Source: Candidatus Endomicrobiellum calonymphae (GTDB taxonomy: Bacteria > Elusimicrobiota > Endomicrobiia > Endomicrobiales > Endomicrobiaceae). From it: 64,000 bases of DNA. The DNA lies in the NCBI GenBank assembly GCA_031269945.1, contig JAISYK010000007.1, positions 1 through 64,000 on the forward strand, read 5' to 3'. Shown one piece after another: positions 8,945 to 19,320 of the stretch. Each line of letters begins with the position of its first letter. Position 1 is the stretch's first letter. A model generated the notes under the pieces. It searched no databases. It was not told the origin of the DNA and saw only the letters and a list, made by a program, of their open reading frames with translations. Both the position numbers and the translations under genes were made by a program.

Positions 8945-9829
8945 ATGAATAAAAAATCAGTGATAGTCATTGGAACTTTTGATGGAATGCATAAAGGACA
9001 TAGATTTCTTATAAATGAGGCTCTGTCTGTTGCAAGGAAAAATGATTTAAAAAGTGTGGCAATTACACTTGAGAAGCCTGTAAAAGAAATCTATGGACTA
9101 CTCACAACGTATGAAGAAAAGTTAGAAGAGATAAAATTTTCTGGTGTAGATGAGATTATTATGGTCAGAGTACCATCTAAGATTTTATCGTATGGTCCCG
9201 ACAAATTTTTTGATGATTTTCTAGTTAAAACTCTTAAAATTTCTGAAATAGTTTGTGGTTCCGATTTTGCTTTTGGCAAAAATAGGGAGGGGAATATTGG
9301 TTGGCTTAAGAAAAAAACAAAAAGCAACAATATAGTGGTAAATATAGTTGAAACTTTGAAATATAATTCAATGTCAATTTCATCGTCTTATATAAGGTTG
9401 TTAGTTATGAGGGGTGACTTGAAGAAGGTAGCAGAGATGCTTGGTAGAAATTACTCTTTTAGTGGTGTTCCATTCAAAGATAAGGGAATAGCCAAAAAAC
9501 TTGGATTCCCCACAGTTAATCTTTGTGTAAATAATGATAAACTACTTCCTCGAGGAGTGTATATAAGTCTTATTTCGCAAGACAAAGTGCAGTACCATTC
9601 GATTACAAATATAGGTATACGTTCTACGTTTAATTTAGAAAACAAGATAGTTCCGGAGACACATATTTTTAATTTTAAAGGTACATGGAAAAAGTTGAGG
9701 ACTAAAATTACACTATTAAGGAAAATAAGAGATGAAAAAAAGTTTTTAAACGTTGAGGCACTTATATCACAGATTTCAAAAGACGTGTCGGTAGTATTAC
9801 AGTTTTTCAAAAATAGGATAGAGTATTAA
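8945..9829 (+). CDS. ribF: Bifunctional riboflavin kinase / FAD synthetase
   Basis: A 294-residue RibF converting riboflavin to FMN and then FAD. The N-terminal nucleotidyltransferase domain has GTFDGMHKGH and SISSSYIR (about 1-170). The C-terminal riboflavin kinase domain has GVPFKDKGIAKKLGFPTVNL and the strand order of the family (about 175-290). It follows the truB remnant by 24 bases, completing the canonical operon end. Length is normal. Confidence 0.95.
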   Translation: MNKKSVIVIGTFDGMHKGHRFLINEALSVARKNDLKSVAITLEKPVKEIYGLLTTYEEKLEEIKFSGVDEIIMVRVPSKILSYGPDKFFDDFLVKTLKISEIVCGSDFAFGKNREGNIGWLKKKTKSNNIVVNIVETLKYNSMSISSSYIRLLVMRGDLKKVAEMLGRNYSFSGVPFKDKGIAKKLGFPTVNLCVNNDKLLPRGVYISLISQDKVQYHSITNIGIRSTFNLENKIVPETHIFNFKGTWKKLRTKITLLRKIRDEKKFLNVEALISQISKDVSVVLQFFKNRIEY

Positions 9830-9922
9830 AAATATAAAGATATAAGTGCGTTGTCAGCATATGTAAAAATAACAAGTTTGGTTTACAATACAATATACTA
9901 TAAATATTAGGGGTTTCTTTAA

Positions 9923-10270
9923 GTGCCTGAGAACTGTCTTTTTTGTAGGATAATTAATGGTGAAGTTATATCTCATAAAATTTATGAGGACAGTAGAGTT
10001 TTTGCCTTCAAAGATGTAAATCCACAGGCTCCAATACATATAGTGATTATTCCTAAAAAACATATAAGTGGCTTGGATATTGTTTTAGAGGAAGATGAGG
10101 GGATATTAGGTTATATTCAAATTGTAATTTCAAAAATATCAAAATATTTTTTTGAAATGAAGAATGGTTTTCGTGTGATAAATAATTGTGGAATAGATGG
10201 AGGTCAGACAATTTTTCATATACATTACCATATCCTAGGAGGACGAGTTTTCAATTGGCCTCCTGGATAG
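9923..10270 (+). CDS. HIT-family nucleotide-binding protein (HinT-like)
   Basis: A 115-residue histidine-triad protein beginning PENCLFCRIINGEVISHKIY. It carries the catalytic HxHxH motif as IFHIHYHILGGR and the family segment PQAPIHIVIIPKKHI. HinT-type proteins hydrolyse purine nucleoside phosphoramidates; the exact substrate is unknown here. The GTG start follows AGGGG. rpsU lies about 50 bases downstream, so the two may be co-transcribed. Confidence 0.93.
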   Translation: MPENCLFCRIINGEVISHKIYEDSRVFAFKDVNPQAPIHIVIIPKKHISGLDIVLEEDEGILGYIQIVISKISKYFFEMKNGFRVINNCGIDGGQTIFHIHYHILGGRVFNWPPG

Positions 10271-10322
10271 GTAAAAAAAAATAGGTAAGAGAATTGTCTT
10301 TTTATAAAGAGGTGGTGTAAAA

Positions 10323-10520
10323 ATGGTCAATATTAAAATGCGTGATGGCGAATCCATAGAAGAAGGTATTAGGCGTTTTAAAAGAGAATGTGAGAGAAGC
10401 GGCGTAATGCAAGAAATAAAAAAACGTGAGTTTTATAAAGCTCCGAGCGTTTTGAAAAAAGAAAAGCTTGCAGAAATAAAAAGAAAGATTCGTCGTAAAA
10501 TGCTTAAAAATAATAGGTGA
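10323..10520 (+). CDS. rpsU: Ribosomal protein bS21
   Basis: A 65-residue, strongly basic protein with the bS21 signature GESIEEGIRRFKRECERSG and a lysine/arginine-rich tail. It joins the 30S subunit near the anti-Shine-Dalgarno region. AAAGAGGTGG precedes the ATG. Nearby dnaG and rpoD recall the rpsU-dnaG-rpoD macromolecular synthesis operon, here with one NIF3-family gene inserted between rpsU and dnaG. Confidence 0.95.
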   Translation: MVNIKMRDGESIEEGIRRFKRECERSGVMQEIKKREFYKAPSVLKKEKLAEIKRKIRRKMLKNNR

Positions 10521-10606
10521 ACAAAGTGATGATTAACTAGGTGATTATTTTATAGTTTAAATTAAATTAGTAGTATGCGAATTCTCTTTTATTTTGAGGT
10601 GATGAA

Positions 10607-11566
10607 TTGAAATTAAAAGACATACGTGATTTTTTTGTAAAAGAAGGAATCAAGGCTGATCCTAGAGGGCTAGATGTTGTTAGACAAGATTTGTTAAAAC
10701 GCAAAGAGGAATATGATGCTCTCTCTGACAAGAAAAAAGAAGATTATGATATAGAAAGTCTTACGAATCCTTATTATGATTCAAGAATTCTCTATGGGGA
10801 TGAAGACATTGAAATTAGAACGATTATGGTTGGTGTAGATATAGAAGGTCAAGAAATTTTGATTGCAAAACAGCTTATAGATTTAGGGAATAAAGTCGAT
10901 TTGATTATAGCTCACCATCCTGAAGGTTATGCTTATTCTACATTTTACAATGTCATAAGAATGCAAGCTGATATTTTGAATAAACAAGGCGTTCCTATAA
11001 ATGTTGCAGAAAAAATTGTTTCTAATAGAGTTAAAGAAGTTCAAAGAGATTTGTCGCCTCAAAACAATGAAAGAATTTATGATACGGCGAAACTTTTGAA
11101 TATACCTGTTATGACAGCTCACACTGTGGCAGATAATCATGTGGCTTCGTTTTTACAAAAGGAAATAGAAGCTTTAAAGCCGACATATTTGAAAGAAATT
11201 GTTGAATTGTTGAGTAAATATCCAGAGTATGAACATGCGTCGAAGATCGGGCATGCACCATTTATTTTGAATGGTAGTGATTATTCTCACTGTGGAAAAG
11301 TTTTTGTTGACATGACGGGTGGGACTGAAGGGCCTGTTGAATCTTTTGAAAAACTTGAATCTGCTGGAATAGGGACAATTGTTTCAATGCATCTAAGCCC
11401 AAAAAGTGCTGTGGAAGCTGAAAGACGTCACATAAATATTATATTAGCTGGGCACATTTCTTCTGATAATTTAGGTATGAATTTACTTTTTGACAAATTG
11501 GAAAACAAAACTTTTACTGAACTTAAGTTCATAGAGTGTTCAGGGTTTAGAAGATTTAGAAGATAA
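10607..11566 (+). CDS. NIF3 / YbgI-type family protein, function uncertain
   Basis: A 319-residue protein with features of the NIF3-like metal-binding family: VGVDIEGQEILIAKQLIDLG, DLIIAHHPEGYAY (metal-binding His pair), MTAHTVADNHVASF, and a late IILAGHISSDNLG. The biochemical role of such proteins is debated, with metal-dependent hydrolase activity proposed. TTG is the only sensible start; it follows TGAGGTGATG. It is inserted between rpsU and dnaG and ends 7 bases before dnaG, indicating co-transcription. Confidence 0.75.
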   Translation: MKLKDIRDFFVKEGIKADPRGLDVVRQDLLKRKEEYDALSDKKKEDYDIESLTNPYYDSRILYGDEDIEIRTIMVGVDIEGQEILIAKQLIDLGNKVDLIIAHHPEGYAYSTFYNVIRMQADILNKQGVPINVAEKIVSNRVKEVQRDLSPQNNERIYDTAKLLNIPVMTAHTVADNHVASFLQKEIEALKPTYLKEIVELLSKYPEYEHASKIGHAPFILNGSDYSHCGKVFVDMTGGTEGPVESFEKLESAGIGTIVSMHLSPKSAVEAERRHINIILAGHISSDNLGMNLLFDKLENKTFTELKFIECSGFRRFRR

Positions 11567-11573
11567 AAATAAA

Positions 11574-13340
11574 ATGACTATATCTGAAGATATAATAGAA
11601 AATATACGACTTTCAAACAACATAGAATCTGTGATAAAGGAGTATTTGCCAGACATAAAAAGAATTGGTCGAAATTGGAAGGCTTGTTGTCCATTCCATG
11701 ATGAAAAAACCCCATCTTTTTTAGTAAGTCCCGAAAAAGGAATTTTTAAGTGTTTTGGTTGCAATGTTGGCGGTGACATTTTTAAGTTCGTAATGCTTGC
11801 TGATAATATATCTTGGTACGAGTCAGTAAAAAAGCTTGCTAAAAGAGCAAATATAGAAATTAAAGAGATAAGAAGACAAGATGTAATAAAGGTATCTGAA
11901 AAAACTAGGATATTTGATATTTTAGAAAGTTCGGCTATGTTTTATTATAAGTGTCTGCTTAAAAGTTCTTATGCTGAAAAAGCGAGAAAGTACCTTGGTG
12001 AACGAGGGGTAATTCGTGAAACCATAGATAAGTTTAGATTGGGGTATGCCCCTAAGGGAGGAATTTTGAAGTTTGCTTTAAAAAAAGGTCATAAAGTTGA
12101 GGATCTTTTAAAGGCAGGAGTGATAACGAAGACCGAAAAAGGGAATTTTTTTGAGTATATGTCTGAAAGGGTAGTCTTTCCGATTTTTGATGTTCAAGGG
12201 AGAGTTATAGCGTTTGGTGGAAGAACCATTTTTAATCATGATCCTAAGTATCTAAATACACCTGAAACTGTTGTTTACTTTAAATCGTCAAATCTTTATG
12301 GAATGTATCAGACTTTATCGACGATACGCAAAGAAAGGAGAATTATTGTCCTTGAAGGATATATGGATGTTGTTATTTCACAGCAATTTGGCGTGGCAGG
12401 GGCGGTAGCTACGCTTGGTACTGCTTTTAATCAAATCCATGCCAAATTGATTTTGAGGTACTCGGATAGTGTAACATTGCTTTTTGATTCTGACGAAGCT
12501 GGAAAAGTCGCAACTCAAAAATCTCTTGAAATTTTAGTTGAAAATGCTGTGGAATGTAATGTATCGACTTTACCAAAACATGTAGATGCTGATGAGTATA
12601 TTAACAAATATGGTAAAGAAAATTTTTTAGACCTTCTTAAAAATAGCTCTGAAAGTCCGATAAATTTTATGATAAAATTATATAGTGATTTGTTTTCGAG
12701 GAGTGAAAAACTAACACCTGAAAAAAAAGCGAAAATTGTATCTTATCTTTTGAATTTTATTGCAAGAAGTCCGAATTTAATACTTCAGAGAGAATGGATG
12801 AAAAATGTTGCACAATATATGGATGTTAACGAAGAAATAATTTGGAGTGAATTTAAAAGAAAGCATGAACTAAATTCGGAAAATAAAAATTATTCGCAGT
12901 ATCATAATGCTATGGTTCCATTGCACATTACTAAAGATAGAAGATTTTCAATGTCTCTGGAAGAAAGTCTTTTAAGTATTATTTTAAATAATAGAAGTTA
13001 TATTGGAAAGTTGGATTGTGATTGTTTTGAAAATGTAAAATGCAAGGAAGTTTTTGATCTCGTTGGTTCAGGCCTGAGCGATGTGGAAATATTGAATGCT
13101 TTATCAGAAGAATATAAATCTTGGTTTTTAGAACTAATTCTAAATGTAGTGGAATATAGCAACGTTGGAGAAGCTATTGATACTATTTTAAAAGATATTG
13201 GAACTGGTAAACTTAAAAGAAAAAGACAACAACTCGAAAAAGAAATTCTTTTGATGAGTGAAGGTAAAAAAGAAAAAAATGAAAGGATACTTTACGAATA
13301 TAAAAAATTGACATCTCTTTTAAAAGGTTCAGGGAAATGA
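11574..13340 (+). CDS. dnaG: DNA primase
   Basis: A 588-residue DnaG that makes RNA primers for replication. N-terminal CHC2 zinc finger ([12 protein letters not shown] with CFGCNVGGD), catalytic TOPRIM core with Glu in [11 protein letters not shown] and the DxD of [10 protein letters not shown], then a C-terminal helicase-interaction region from about residue 440. Length is normal. No clear ribosome-binding site precedes the ATG, which follows the NIF3-family stop by 7 bases, so translation may be coupled. Confidence 0.96.
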   Translation: MTISEDIIENIRLSNNIESVIKEYLPDIKRIGRNWKACCPFHDEKTPSFLVSPEKGIFKCFGCNVGGDIFKFVMLADNISWYESVKKLAKRANIEIKEIRRQDVIKVSEKTRIFDILESSAMFYYKCLLKSSYAEKARKYLGERGVIRETIDKFRLGYAPKGGILKFALKKGHKVEDLLKAGVITKTEKGNFFEYMSERVVFPIFDVQGRVIAFGGRTIFNHDPKYLNTPETVVYFKSSNLYGMYQTLSTIRKERRIIVLEGYMDVVISQQFGVAGAVATLGTAFNQIHAKLILRYSDSVTLLFDSDEAGKVATQKSLEILVENAVECNVSTLPKHVDADEYINKYGKENFLDLLKNSSESPINFMIKLYSDLFSRSEKLTPEKKAKIVSYLLNFIARSPNLILQREWMKNVAQYMDVNEEIIWSEFKRKHELNSENKNYSQYHNAMVPLHITKDRRFSMSLEESLLSIILNNRSYIGKLDCDCFENVKCKEVFDLVGSGLSDVEILNALSEEYKSWFLELILNVVEYSNVGEAIDTILKDIGTGKLKRKRQQLEKEILLMSEGKKEKNERILYEYKKLTSLLKGSGK

Positions 13341-13341
13341 A

Positions 13342-14964
13342 ATGGTGAAAAGAAATTTATCTAAGAGTTTAATTGATGTTGGTAAAGAGCAAGATTATTC
13401 GAAAAGTGGAAGATATATTTCCAGTGATATTAGGGGAAATGCTGCCGAGGTTATAGAACAATCCGTAAAAATTATGAATGAAGAAGAGGATATAAATCCT
13501 GTAAGAATGTACTTAAATGAAATGTCAAGAGTTCCGTTGCTTGAAAGATGCGTAGAAGTTGAGCTTGCAAAAAATATAAAAGAAAATGAGAAAAAGTTAA
13601 AATTTATAATTTTAGAGTCACCGCTTATTGTAAAAGAAATAAGAAACTGGGAAGCTCTTATAGGGCAGCAAGAAATGACGCCGAAAGAGCTTATGCCGAG
13701 AGGAAGAAAGTCTGAGGCACAGTTAAAGGGAATGAGTGTAAAAATAAGAATGGCTGTGGAGAAAATAGATTGTATTGAGGAGAGTATAAAAATTTGTGAA
13801 AAGAAATTGAAACTCAAATCAATATCAAGAAAAGATAGAGAAAATTGCCAAGCTAAAGTTAAAGAGCTTCGATCTAAGATTATTAATATTGTTATAGGGC
13901 TTAATCTTAATCATGATAAAATTAAGAGAATTATAAATAAAATTAAGACATTAGTTCAGAAGTTATACGAAATAAAGGATGATTTTAGTAGATTTGAACG
14001 TAAATATAAAAATCCTATTTCTAAGTTGCAAATGTTATTTAAAGATTTGAATTTAGGTAAGATTTCTGCAAGTAAATTTAAAAGATATACTACTGTTCCT
14101 GCAAAAAATGCTTTAGAAGATATGGAGAGTATTGAGAATCTTTTTGAGAGACAGAGTAATTTACAAGAGAATTTTGCTATAAGTCCTGAGGAAATGATTG
14201 AAACTGATAGAAAGATTAGAAAATATGAAGATGTCATACACAGATATAAGGTGAAGCTTATTGAAGCAAATTTTAGGCTTGTTGTTTCAATCGCAAAAAA
14301 GCATGTCGGGTTGAGTAATTTGGAATTATCAGACTTAATACAAGAAGGTAATCTCGGCTTATCAAAAGCCGTAGAAAAATTCGAGTGGAAAAGAGGGTTC
14401 AAATTCTCAACTTACGCTACGTGGTGGATAAGACAATCCATAAATCGTGCCATAGCAGACCAAGCAAGAACTATACGAATTCCTGTTCATATGAAGGAGC
14501 TCATATCGAAGCTTACTAAAATTAAAAGGAAGTATCAACAAGAGATGGGGAGAGATCCTACTATGGGAGAATATTCAAAGGTCTTGAGATTCCCTCATGA
14601 TAAGGTAAGAAGAATATTAAAGATGATGCAGGAGCCGGTGTCTCTTTCAACTCCTGTTGGAGAAGAGAAAGACTCTTGTTTAGAAGATTTTATAGAGGAT
14701 CAAAATAGTCCAAATCCCGTAGTTAAAACTCAAAGATACAGACTTCAACTTGAACTTAAAAAAGTGTTAAATACTTTAACTCCACGCGAAGCTGAAATTA
14801 TTAGTTTAAGATACGGCATAGGTGTGGGGTATCCCAGCACTCTTGAAGAAGTTGGTAAGAGATTTGGAGTGACTAGAGAAAGAGTAAGGCAAATTGAAGC
14901 TAAAGCAATAAGGAAACTACGGCACCCAAGTAGAAGCAAATTATTGCACGAGTATTTAGATTAA
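13342..14964 (+). CDS. rpoD: RNA polymerase primary sigma factor (sigma-70)
   Basis: A 540-residue housekeeping sigma factor. Region 1.2 is [17 protein letters not shown], and a charged non-conserved region spans about 100-280. Region 2 has [32 protein letters not shown] and [16 protein letters not shown]. Region 3 follows, then region 4 with [20 protein letters not shown]. It is shorter at the N-terminus than the E. coli protein, with little or no region 1.1. It starts one base after the dnaG stop. As the main sigma, it should read the TTGACA/TATAAT-like promoters seen elsewhere in the window. Confidence 0.97.
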   Translation: MVKRNLSKSLIDVGKEQDYSKSGRYISSDIRGNAAEVIEQSVKIMNEEEDINPVRMYLNEMSRVPLLERCVEVELAKNIKENEKKLKFIILESPLIVKEIRNWEALIGQQEMTPKELMPRGRKSEAQLKGMSVKIRMAVEKIDCIEESIKICEKKLKLKSISRKDRENCQAKVKELRSKIINIVIGLNLNHDKIKRIINKIKTLVQKLYEIKDDFSRFERKYKNPISKLQMLFKDLNLGKISASKFKRYTTVPAKNALEDMESIENLFERQSNLQENFAISPEEMIETDRKIRKYEDVIHRYKVKLIEANFRLVVSIAKKHVGLSNLELSDLIQEGNLGLSKAVEKFEWKRGFKFSTYATWWIRQSINRAIADQARTIRIPVHMKELISKLTKIKRKYQQEMGRDPTMGEYSKVLRFPHDKVRRILKMMQEPVSLSTPVGEEKDSCLEDFIEDQNSPNPVVKTQRYRLQLELKKVLNTLTPREAEIISLRYGIGVGYPSTLEEVGKRFGVTRERVRQIEAKAIRKLRHPSRSKLLHEYLD

Positions 14965-15585
14965 TTCTATGAAGTTAAGTATACTTTAGGTTATATGGTG
15001 AATATTTTGTATTTTATGTAAAATTTGGATTCTAATTTTGGAATGGACTATGGATTGATCGAATACGATTAGTTTACCGACCTTTTATTTCAGAAGTTGT
15101 TAGTTTTTTTTTGAGTACCGAGGAATGTCTTTTTATCCATTTTTCGTCAAGATATAATGTTACAAATTATCAATATAAAAAAAGTTACGTGTACTTCGCT
15201 ATGATTTTTTTTGGCTATTATTTACATTTGACATTTAGTCCTTTTAGTCTTTTCCATTCAGGTTACAATATTTTTTACTTAGATCAATAACTAATTATTC
15301 TAGTTTTAAATTATTGCTATAACGAGAACTACTTTTGGTATCAATTTTTTAATTTGTTACTTTTTTTATGCTTTCAACATAGATAAAAGAACGTTCAACA
15401 GAGTGCTTGCCAGAATAATTTTCATGAAATACTAATAAACAATGTAAGTTCATCTTTATTTATCTATTAGCACAAATTCATGCTAATCTCTCTTAGCTTG
15501 CAGAAAATCACCTTTTATGCACTTTCACTTTGTGCACAAATAAATAATTCTATAAAAGACAAAAGGAGTCGCTTTTTTGTTATAT
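14965..15585. other. Intergenic region, probably decayed; nothing assigned
   Basis: About 620 bases between convergent rpoD and the oxidoreductase operon with no credible ORF in either direction. A minus-strand reading gives the peptide YSGKHSVERSFIYVESIKK, which I could not assign. The sequence is very A/T-rich with T-runs on the plus strand, compatible with an old minus-strand gene. Confidence 0.4.
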
Positions 15586-15589
15586 TAAG

Positions 15590-16130
15590 TGTTTAATCAA
15601 AAATTTTTGGAATTATATATAAATTTCTTATTGTACATAAATCTGAAAGGTTATTTCCATTAATACACGTAATAAAACTTGCTGAAAATAATGATGAATC
15701 ATAAAATTTCATGCATCGATCTTTATACTCTGTGTAATTTTTGTTTTAAAAATTTCTTCATTTATTGCTCTTTAGAGGCAACGAAATTTTTAGTTTTTTG
15801 GCATTGCAAACAATTGATGCCTACTTCGTATATTTTATTATTCTCACATTTAAAACTTTACATAGCTGCCGAGGTATTTTCATGTTTTTTGTAAATATTC
15901 TTACACATTTTCTATAGATATAGTATCTATCACTGTGTCAACTTCAATATTAAACTTTTGTTAATTCATTACAAAAAGTTTTGTTCCAAAAGCGGAGTGA
16001 ATGGGCTTGAATTAAAAGCAATTGTTTTTTTACTTTTACCTCTTCGAAAATACCAACTTGATCCAAAAAGTTCACTTTTAGAAACATAATTTTCCAATAG
16101 TTTTTAATGTCATAAAAAGATTATATTACG
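15590..16130 (-). pseudogene. Possible remnant of 2-oxoacid:ferredoxin oxidoreductase gamma subunit
   Basis: Directly downstream of the beta subunit, where the gamma gene normally sits, minus-strand frames give FRRGKSKKTIAFNS followed by SPFTPLLEQNFL. This resembles the gamma-subunit segment around PEARGG...ISD...YPLVEK. Upstream frames give short fragments only, and stops interrupt every frame. The length of the degenerate interval (about 540 bases) fits a gamma subunit of about 180 residues. The match is short, so this is tentative; the alternative is an unrelated decayed gene. Confidence 0.42.
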
Positions 16131-16144
16131 TTGGAATCTTAACT

Positions 16145-16882
16145 TTATCTTTTATCGCATACCACTCCAAGCGGAAAAGATTTTATAAACACCTCTTTAA
16201 CCCATTTTATTGATTCAAGTGGAGACATGCTCCAACCAACTGGACAATTTGAAATAACTTCAATCATGGAAAAACCTTTCCCATCGATTTGGCATTGAAA
16301 AGCTTTTTTTATTGCTTTTCTTGTATTTATTATGTTTTTAGGATTGTGAATTGAAACCCTTTCTAAATATATTGACCCTTCCAGTACTGAAAGAAGTTCG
16401 CAAAGTTTTATGGGGTATCCTTCTTTTTTAGAATTTCTGCCAAAAGGCGTAGTATCAGTCACTTGTCCTATTAATGTTGTGGGAGCCATTTGGCCGCCCG
16501 TCATACCGTAATTTGCATTATTCACGAATATTATAGATATATTTTCGCCTCTGTTTGCCGCATGCATAGTTTCTGCCATTCCTATTGCGGCTATATCTCC
16601 ATCTCCTTGATAGGTAAATACAAATTTGTCCGGATTTGTCCTTTTTATGCCTGTAGCAACGGCTGGCGGTCTTCCGTGAGGGGCTTCCGTGACGTCAAAA
16701 TTAAAATAGTCATAAGCAAAAACAGCACAGCCTACGGGAGCCACTGCTATTGTTTTTTCCCTTATGGATAATTCGTCTATACACTCGGCAATAATTCTAT
16801 GAACTATGCCATGCCCACAACCCGGACAGTACGACAAAGCCACATTTTTTAAGCTTTTTGGTCTCGATAACATTTTTCCCAT
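16145..16882 (-). CDS. 2-oxoacid:ferredoxin oxidoreductase, beta subunit (Kor/Vor type)
   Basis: A 245-residue thiamine-diphosphate-binding subunit. YCPGCGHGIVHRIIAECIDE opens the domain, and the ThDP/Mg motif is QGDGDIAAIGMAETMHAANR with NNANYGMTGGQMAPTT. The complex oxidatively decarboxylates a 2-oxoacid to an acyl-CoA and reduces ferredoxin. The TTLIGQVTDTTPFGR segment resembles 2-oxoglutarate or branched-chain types more than pyruvate types, but substrate cannot be fixed from sequence. It lies 9 bases after the alpha gene in the same operon. Confidence 0.88.
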   Translation of the reverse strand: MGKMLSRPKSLKNVALSYCPGCGHGIVHRIIAECIDELSIREKTIAVAPVGCAVFAYDYFNFDVTEAPHGRPPAVATGIKRTNPDKFVFTYQGDGDIAAIGMAETMHAANRGENISIIFVNNANYGMTGGQMAPTTLIGQVTDTTPFGRNSKKEGYPIKLCELLSVLEGSIYLERVSIHNPKNIINTRKAIKKAFQCQIDGKGFSMIEVISNCPVGWSMSPLESIKWVKEVFIKSFPLGVVCDKR

Positions 16883-16891
16883 ATAAGTTTA

Positions 16892-17941
16892 TTAAAGTAT
16901 TTTTAGTTTATTAAGTATTTCCTCCTCTGTAATGAGTTTACCATCTGTTTTTCCTAAAAATTCAACGCTAGATTTTCCGTTTAAAGCAAGTTTTACATCT
17001 TCAATCATCTGCCCGCCGCAAGTTAGTTCAACAGACAAGAATTTCACATTGCTTTTTGCTAGAGAGTTTATGATTTTAGATGGAAATGGCCACAGGACTC
17101 TCGGTCGAAAAAGGCCTGCTTTAATGCCATTTTTTCTTGCGAGTTTCACTGCGGATTTTGATATTCTTGACGAGATACCGTAAGCAGTTATAATAACTTC
17201 AGCATCTTCTGCCATATATAATTCATATTTAATTTCATTTTCAGATATAAGTTTATACTTTTTTTGTAATTTAATATTATTTTCTTCTAAAATACCTTCT
17301 TTCATAAACAGTGACTTAACAGATCTTGGTTTTCTATTTTTGCAACCATTGAGAATCCAATCTTTTTTACTTAATTCTGATTCTTTTTTTTCTAATTTAT
17401 TAAATTCTACAGGCTCCATCATTTGTCCTATTACGCCGTCCGAGAGTATCATAACTGGAGTTCTATATTTTTCAGCTAAATCAAAAGCATCATAAGCTGT
17501 TTCATACATTTCTTGCACCGAGTTTGGTGCAATGACAATTATTCTGTAATCTCCATGTCCTCCACCTTTTACGGCTTGAAAATAATCTGATTGGGCCCCA
17601 GAAATATTTCCAAGTCCAGGTCCTCCCCTCTGAATATTCACTATAAGAGCAGGAACTTGCATCCCAGCCATGTAAGAAATTGTTTCTTGTTTTAAGGATA
17701 TTCCAGGTGAAGATGACGATGTCATGGCTCTTGCTCCTGTTACTGCTGCACCTAAAGTCATATTTATTGCTGCAATTTCAGATTCAGCTTGAACAAAAAC
17801 TCTTCCAATTTCAATCATTTTTCTTGATAGGTACGATGGAATCTCATTTTGAGGTGTTATCGGGTAACCGAAGTAAGACTTAAGTCCTGCCGTGATTGCA
17901 CCTTTACAAAGAGCAATGTTACCATTAAGAAAGCTCTTCAT
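16892..17941 (-). CDS. 2-oxoacid:ferredoxin oxidoreductase, alpha subunit (Kor/Vor type)
   Basis: A 349-residue alpha subunit beginning FLNGNIALCKGAITAGLKSY and FGYPITPQNEIPSYLSRKM, followed by GAAVTGARAMTSSSSPGISL, all typical of KorA/VorB-like proteins. The C-terminal part (about 250-349) is a transketolase C-like domain. Its start codon overlaps the end of the upstream ferredoxin gene (ATGA type), indicating translational coupling. It works with the beta subunit and ferredoxin-like subunit. Confidence 0.9.
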   Translation of the reverse strand: MKSFLNGNIALCKGAITAGLKSYFGYPITPQNEIPSYLSRKMIEIGRVFVQAESEIAAINMTLGAAVTGARAMTSSSSPGISLKQETISYMAGMQVPALIVNIQRGGPGLGNISGAQSDYFQAVKGGGHGDYRIIVIAPNSVQEMYETAYDAFDLAEKYRTPVMILSDGVIGQMMEPVEFNKLEKKESELSKKDWILNGCKNRKPRSVKSLFMKEGILEENNIKLQKKYKLISENEIKYELYMAEDAEVIITAYGISSRISKSAVKLARKNGIKAGLFRPRVLWPFPSKIINSLAKSNVKFLSVELTCGGQMIEDVKLALNGKSSVEFLGKTDGKLITEEEILNKLKIL

Positions 17942-18195
17942 CGTATACCTTTATTCTTATAAGTTTCTATGCAAATATCTGGACACATCATGAAACAAAG
18001 ACCACAACCCGTACAGTCATTTTCTTTTTCTAGGACTGCCCAGTGATATCCAGATTTATTAAACTGTTTTGAAAAAAATATACACTGTCTTGGACAAAAT
18101 TCTATACATAAACCACACCCCTTACATCTCTCCGAATTAACTCTAATTGTCGCTTTCACACAAATTATTTTATGTTTTTTTAAAAATGAAGTCAA
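17938..18195 (-). CDS. 2-oxoacid:ferredoxin oxidoreductase, ferredoxin-like (delta) subunit
   Basis: An 85-residue protein with two [4Fe-4S] motifs, CKGCGLCIEFCPRQC and CTGCGLCFMMCPDIC, which carry electrons from the ThDP site to ferredoxin. It is the first gene of a minus-strand operon (delta-alpha-beta). The N-terminal stretch before RVNSERCKGC is longer than usual; a GTG at about residue 13 is an alternative start. Confidence 0.9.
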   Translation of the reverse strand: MTSFLKKHKIICVKATIRVNSERCKGCGLCIEFCPRQCIFFSKQFNKSGYHWAVLEKENDCTGCGLCFMMCPDICIETYKNKGIR

Positions 18196-18646
18196 TTTTG
18201 ATATTTAAATTTTAAAATGAATGTATGTATATGTAAACGAATATACTTAACTACTACTTAATTCATTGATAAACTATAAATTTGCTATGGAGCAAAAACA
18301 TATTGAATTTGATACTTATAGTTGTGGGGAGTACACTCTTCATCTGCCTTTTATTCTAGAAGGATCTTAGAATGCTTGCTGTGGGAACTTTTCCGCTATG
18401 ACTGTGACAAGTGCCTGTGAAGTGATGAGGATTTATTTGCCAAAAATTTGTGCGAGATAAAGGCTAGAAAGAAAATAATGACGTATAACACAGAAGGTGA
18501 GTTTAAGTTTACTAATAGAATAATAAAAAATACTTGTTCCATACATGCCTAGACATTAGATGATGATATAACATCGATAAAATTAGAGCAAGTAACACGT
18601 ACTAACATGGCCTTAATTTTTAGTAAAAATTGAAGTAATACCTATC
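18196..18646. other. Intergenic region with possible remnant; nothing assigned
   Basis: About 450 bases upstream of the oxidoreductase operon. A plus-strand frame near the end reads MTYNTEGEFKFTNRIIKN then, after one stop, TLDDDITSIKLEQVTRTNMA. This looks like formerly coding sequence, but I do not recognise the family. The operon promoter should lie here; no convincing -35/-10 pair was picked out. Confidence 0.35.
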
Positions 18647-18717
18647 TGCCCGACCTGGACTCGAACCAGGAAACTTCTGCTTCAGAGGCAGATGTGCTAC
18701 CAATTACACCATCGGGC
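18647..18717 (-). tRNA. tRNA-Gln (CTG anticodon)
   Basis: On the minus strand GCCCGATGG...GTCGGGCA folds as a 71-nt tRNA. The acceptor GCCCGAT/GTCGGGC pairs with one T-G. The D arm is AATTGG, the T arm is CTGGTTCGAGTCCAG, and the anticodon loop CTCTGAA on TCTGC/GCAGA gives CTG, reading CAG (Gln). The 3' CCA is not encoded. Confidence 0.94.
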
Positions 18718-19320
18718 AACTACGACTGCTCCAGCAATTATAAAGTTTAACGCAAAACTTTATCTCATCGAACTACGTAGAATTGCTGTGCAATTTTATG
18801 TTTTCTAAGATCGATCACTATATTTACACTATCAAGCTATTTACAAGCTTACATAATTAAATTCACAAAGAAAAAACTCAACAGCAAAACACGCCAAAAG
18901 CAACGTACCCCCCCCCACCTTGCACGTTGATATCAACACTAACCGCTCAAGATTTATAGCTTTTATTTTTGACTACAACATAAATCATGACTATTTTGCT
19001 GTTTTAGTTTAACAAGAAGCTACATCTTTTAATGTAATTGCCATATATGCAAACTTTATTACCTCAAATCATTCATTTTTTATAAGTATCTTTTGATTTG
19101 CTCCATTAAAGACATATAAGCACACATAAATCTAAAAACAACACCACGACACAAAAAAAGTTACGATTTTTTATTTTTCAAGCCACTTTTTATAAATTAA
19201 GAAGATGTATCGGTGTCTTTATTCATAAAAAGTACAACAAATAATACCCCGGATTATAGATGCAAACGTGTGAAGTGACACAATTACTTACTTGTAAATA
19301 TTTTCATGATTTTTACAGAG
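18718..19320. other. Intergenic region between tRNA-Gln and ssrA
   Basis: About 600 A/T-rich bases without a credible gene on either strand. Features seen: a C-homopolymer (about 10 C, near 18908) whose flanks form a CAACGT/ACGTTG inverted repeat. Transcripts of ssrA on the minus strand should end here; no strong terminator hairpin was identified. Confidence 0.5.

Noticed and set aside
13395-13817. Minus-strand ORFs over rpoD (also 13956-14402)
   Set aside because: Antisense to the rpoD region, Ser/Phe/Ile-rich, no recognisable domain.
15679-15894. 71-codon plus-strand ORF downstream of rpoD
   Set aside because: Cys/Phe-rich, no ribosome-binding site, and it overlaps the possible minus-strand gamma-subunit remnant; judged random.
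18900-18930. C-tract with flanking CAACGT/ACGTTG repeat as a terminator or element end
   Set aside because: Short stem with a long loop, no T-run and no second copy seen; not enough to call a terminator or mobile element.
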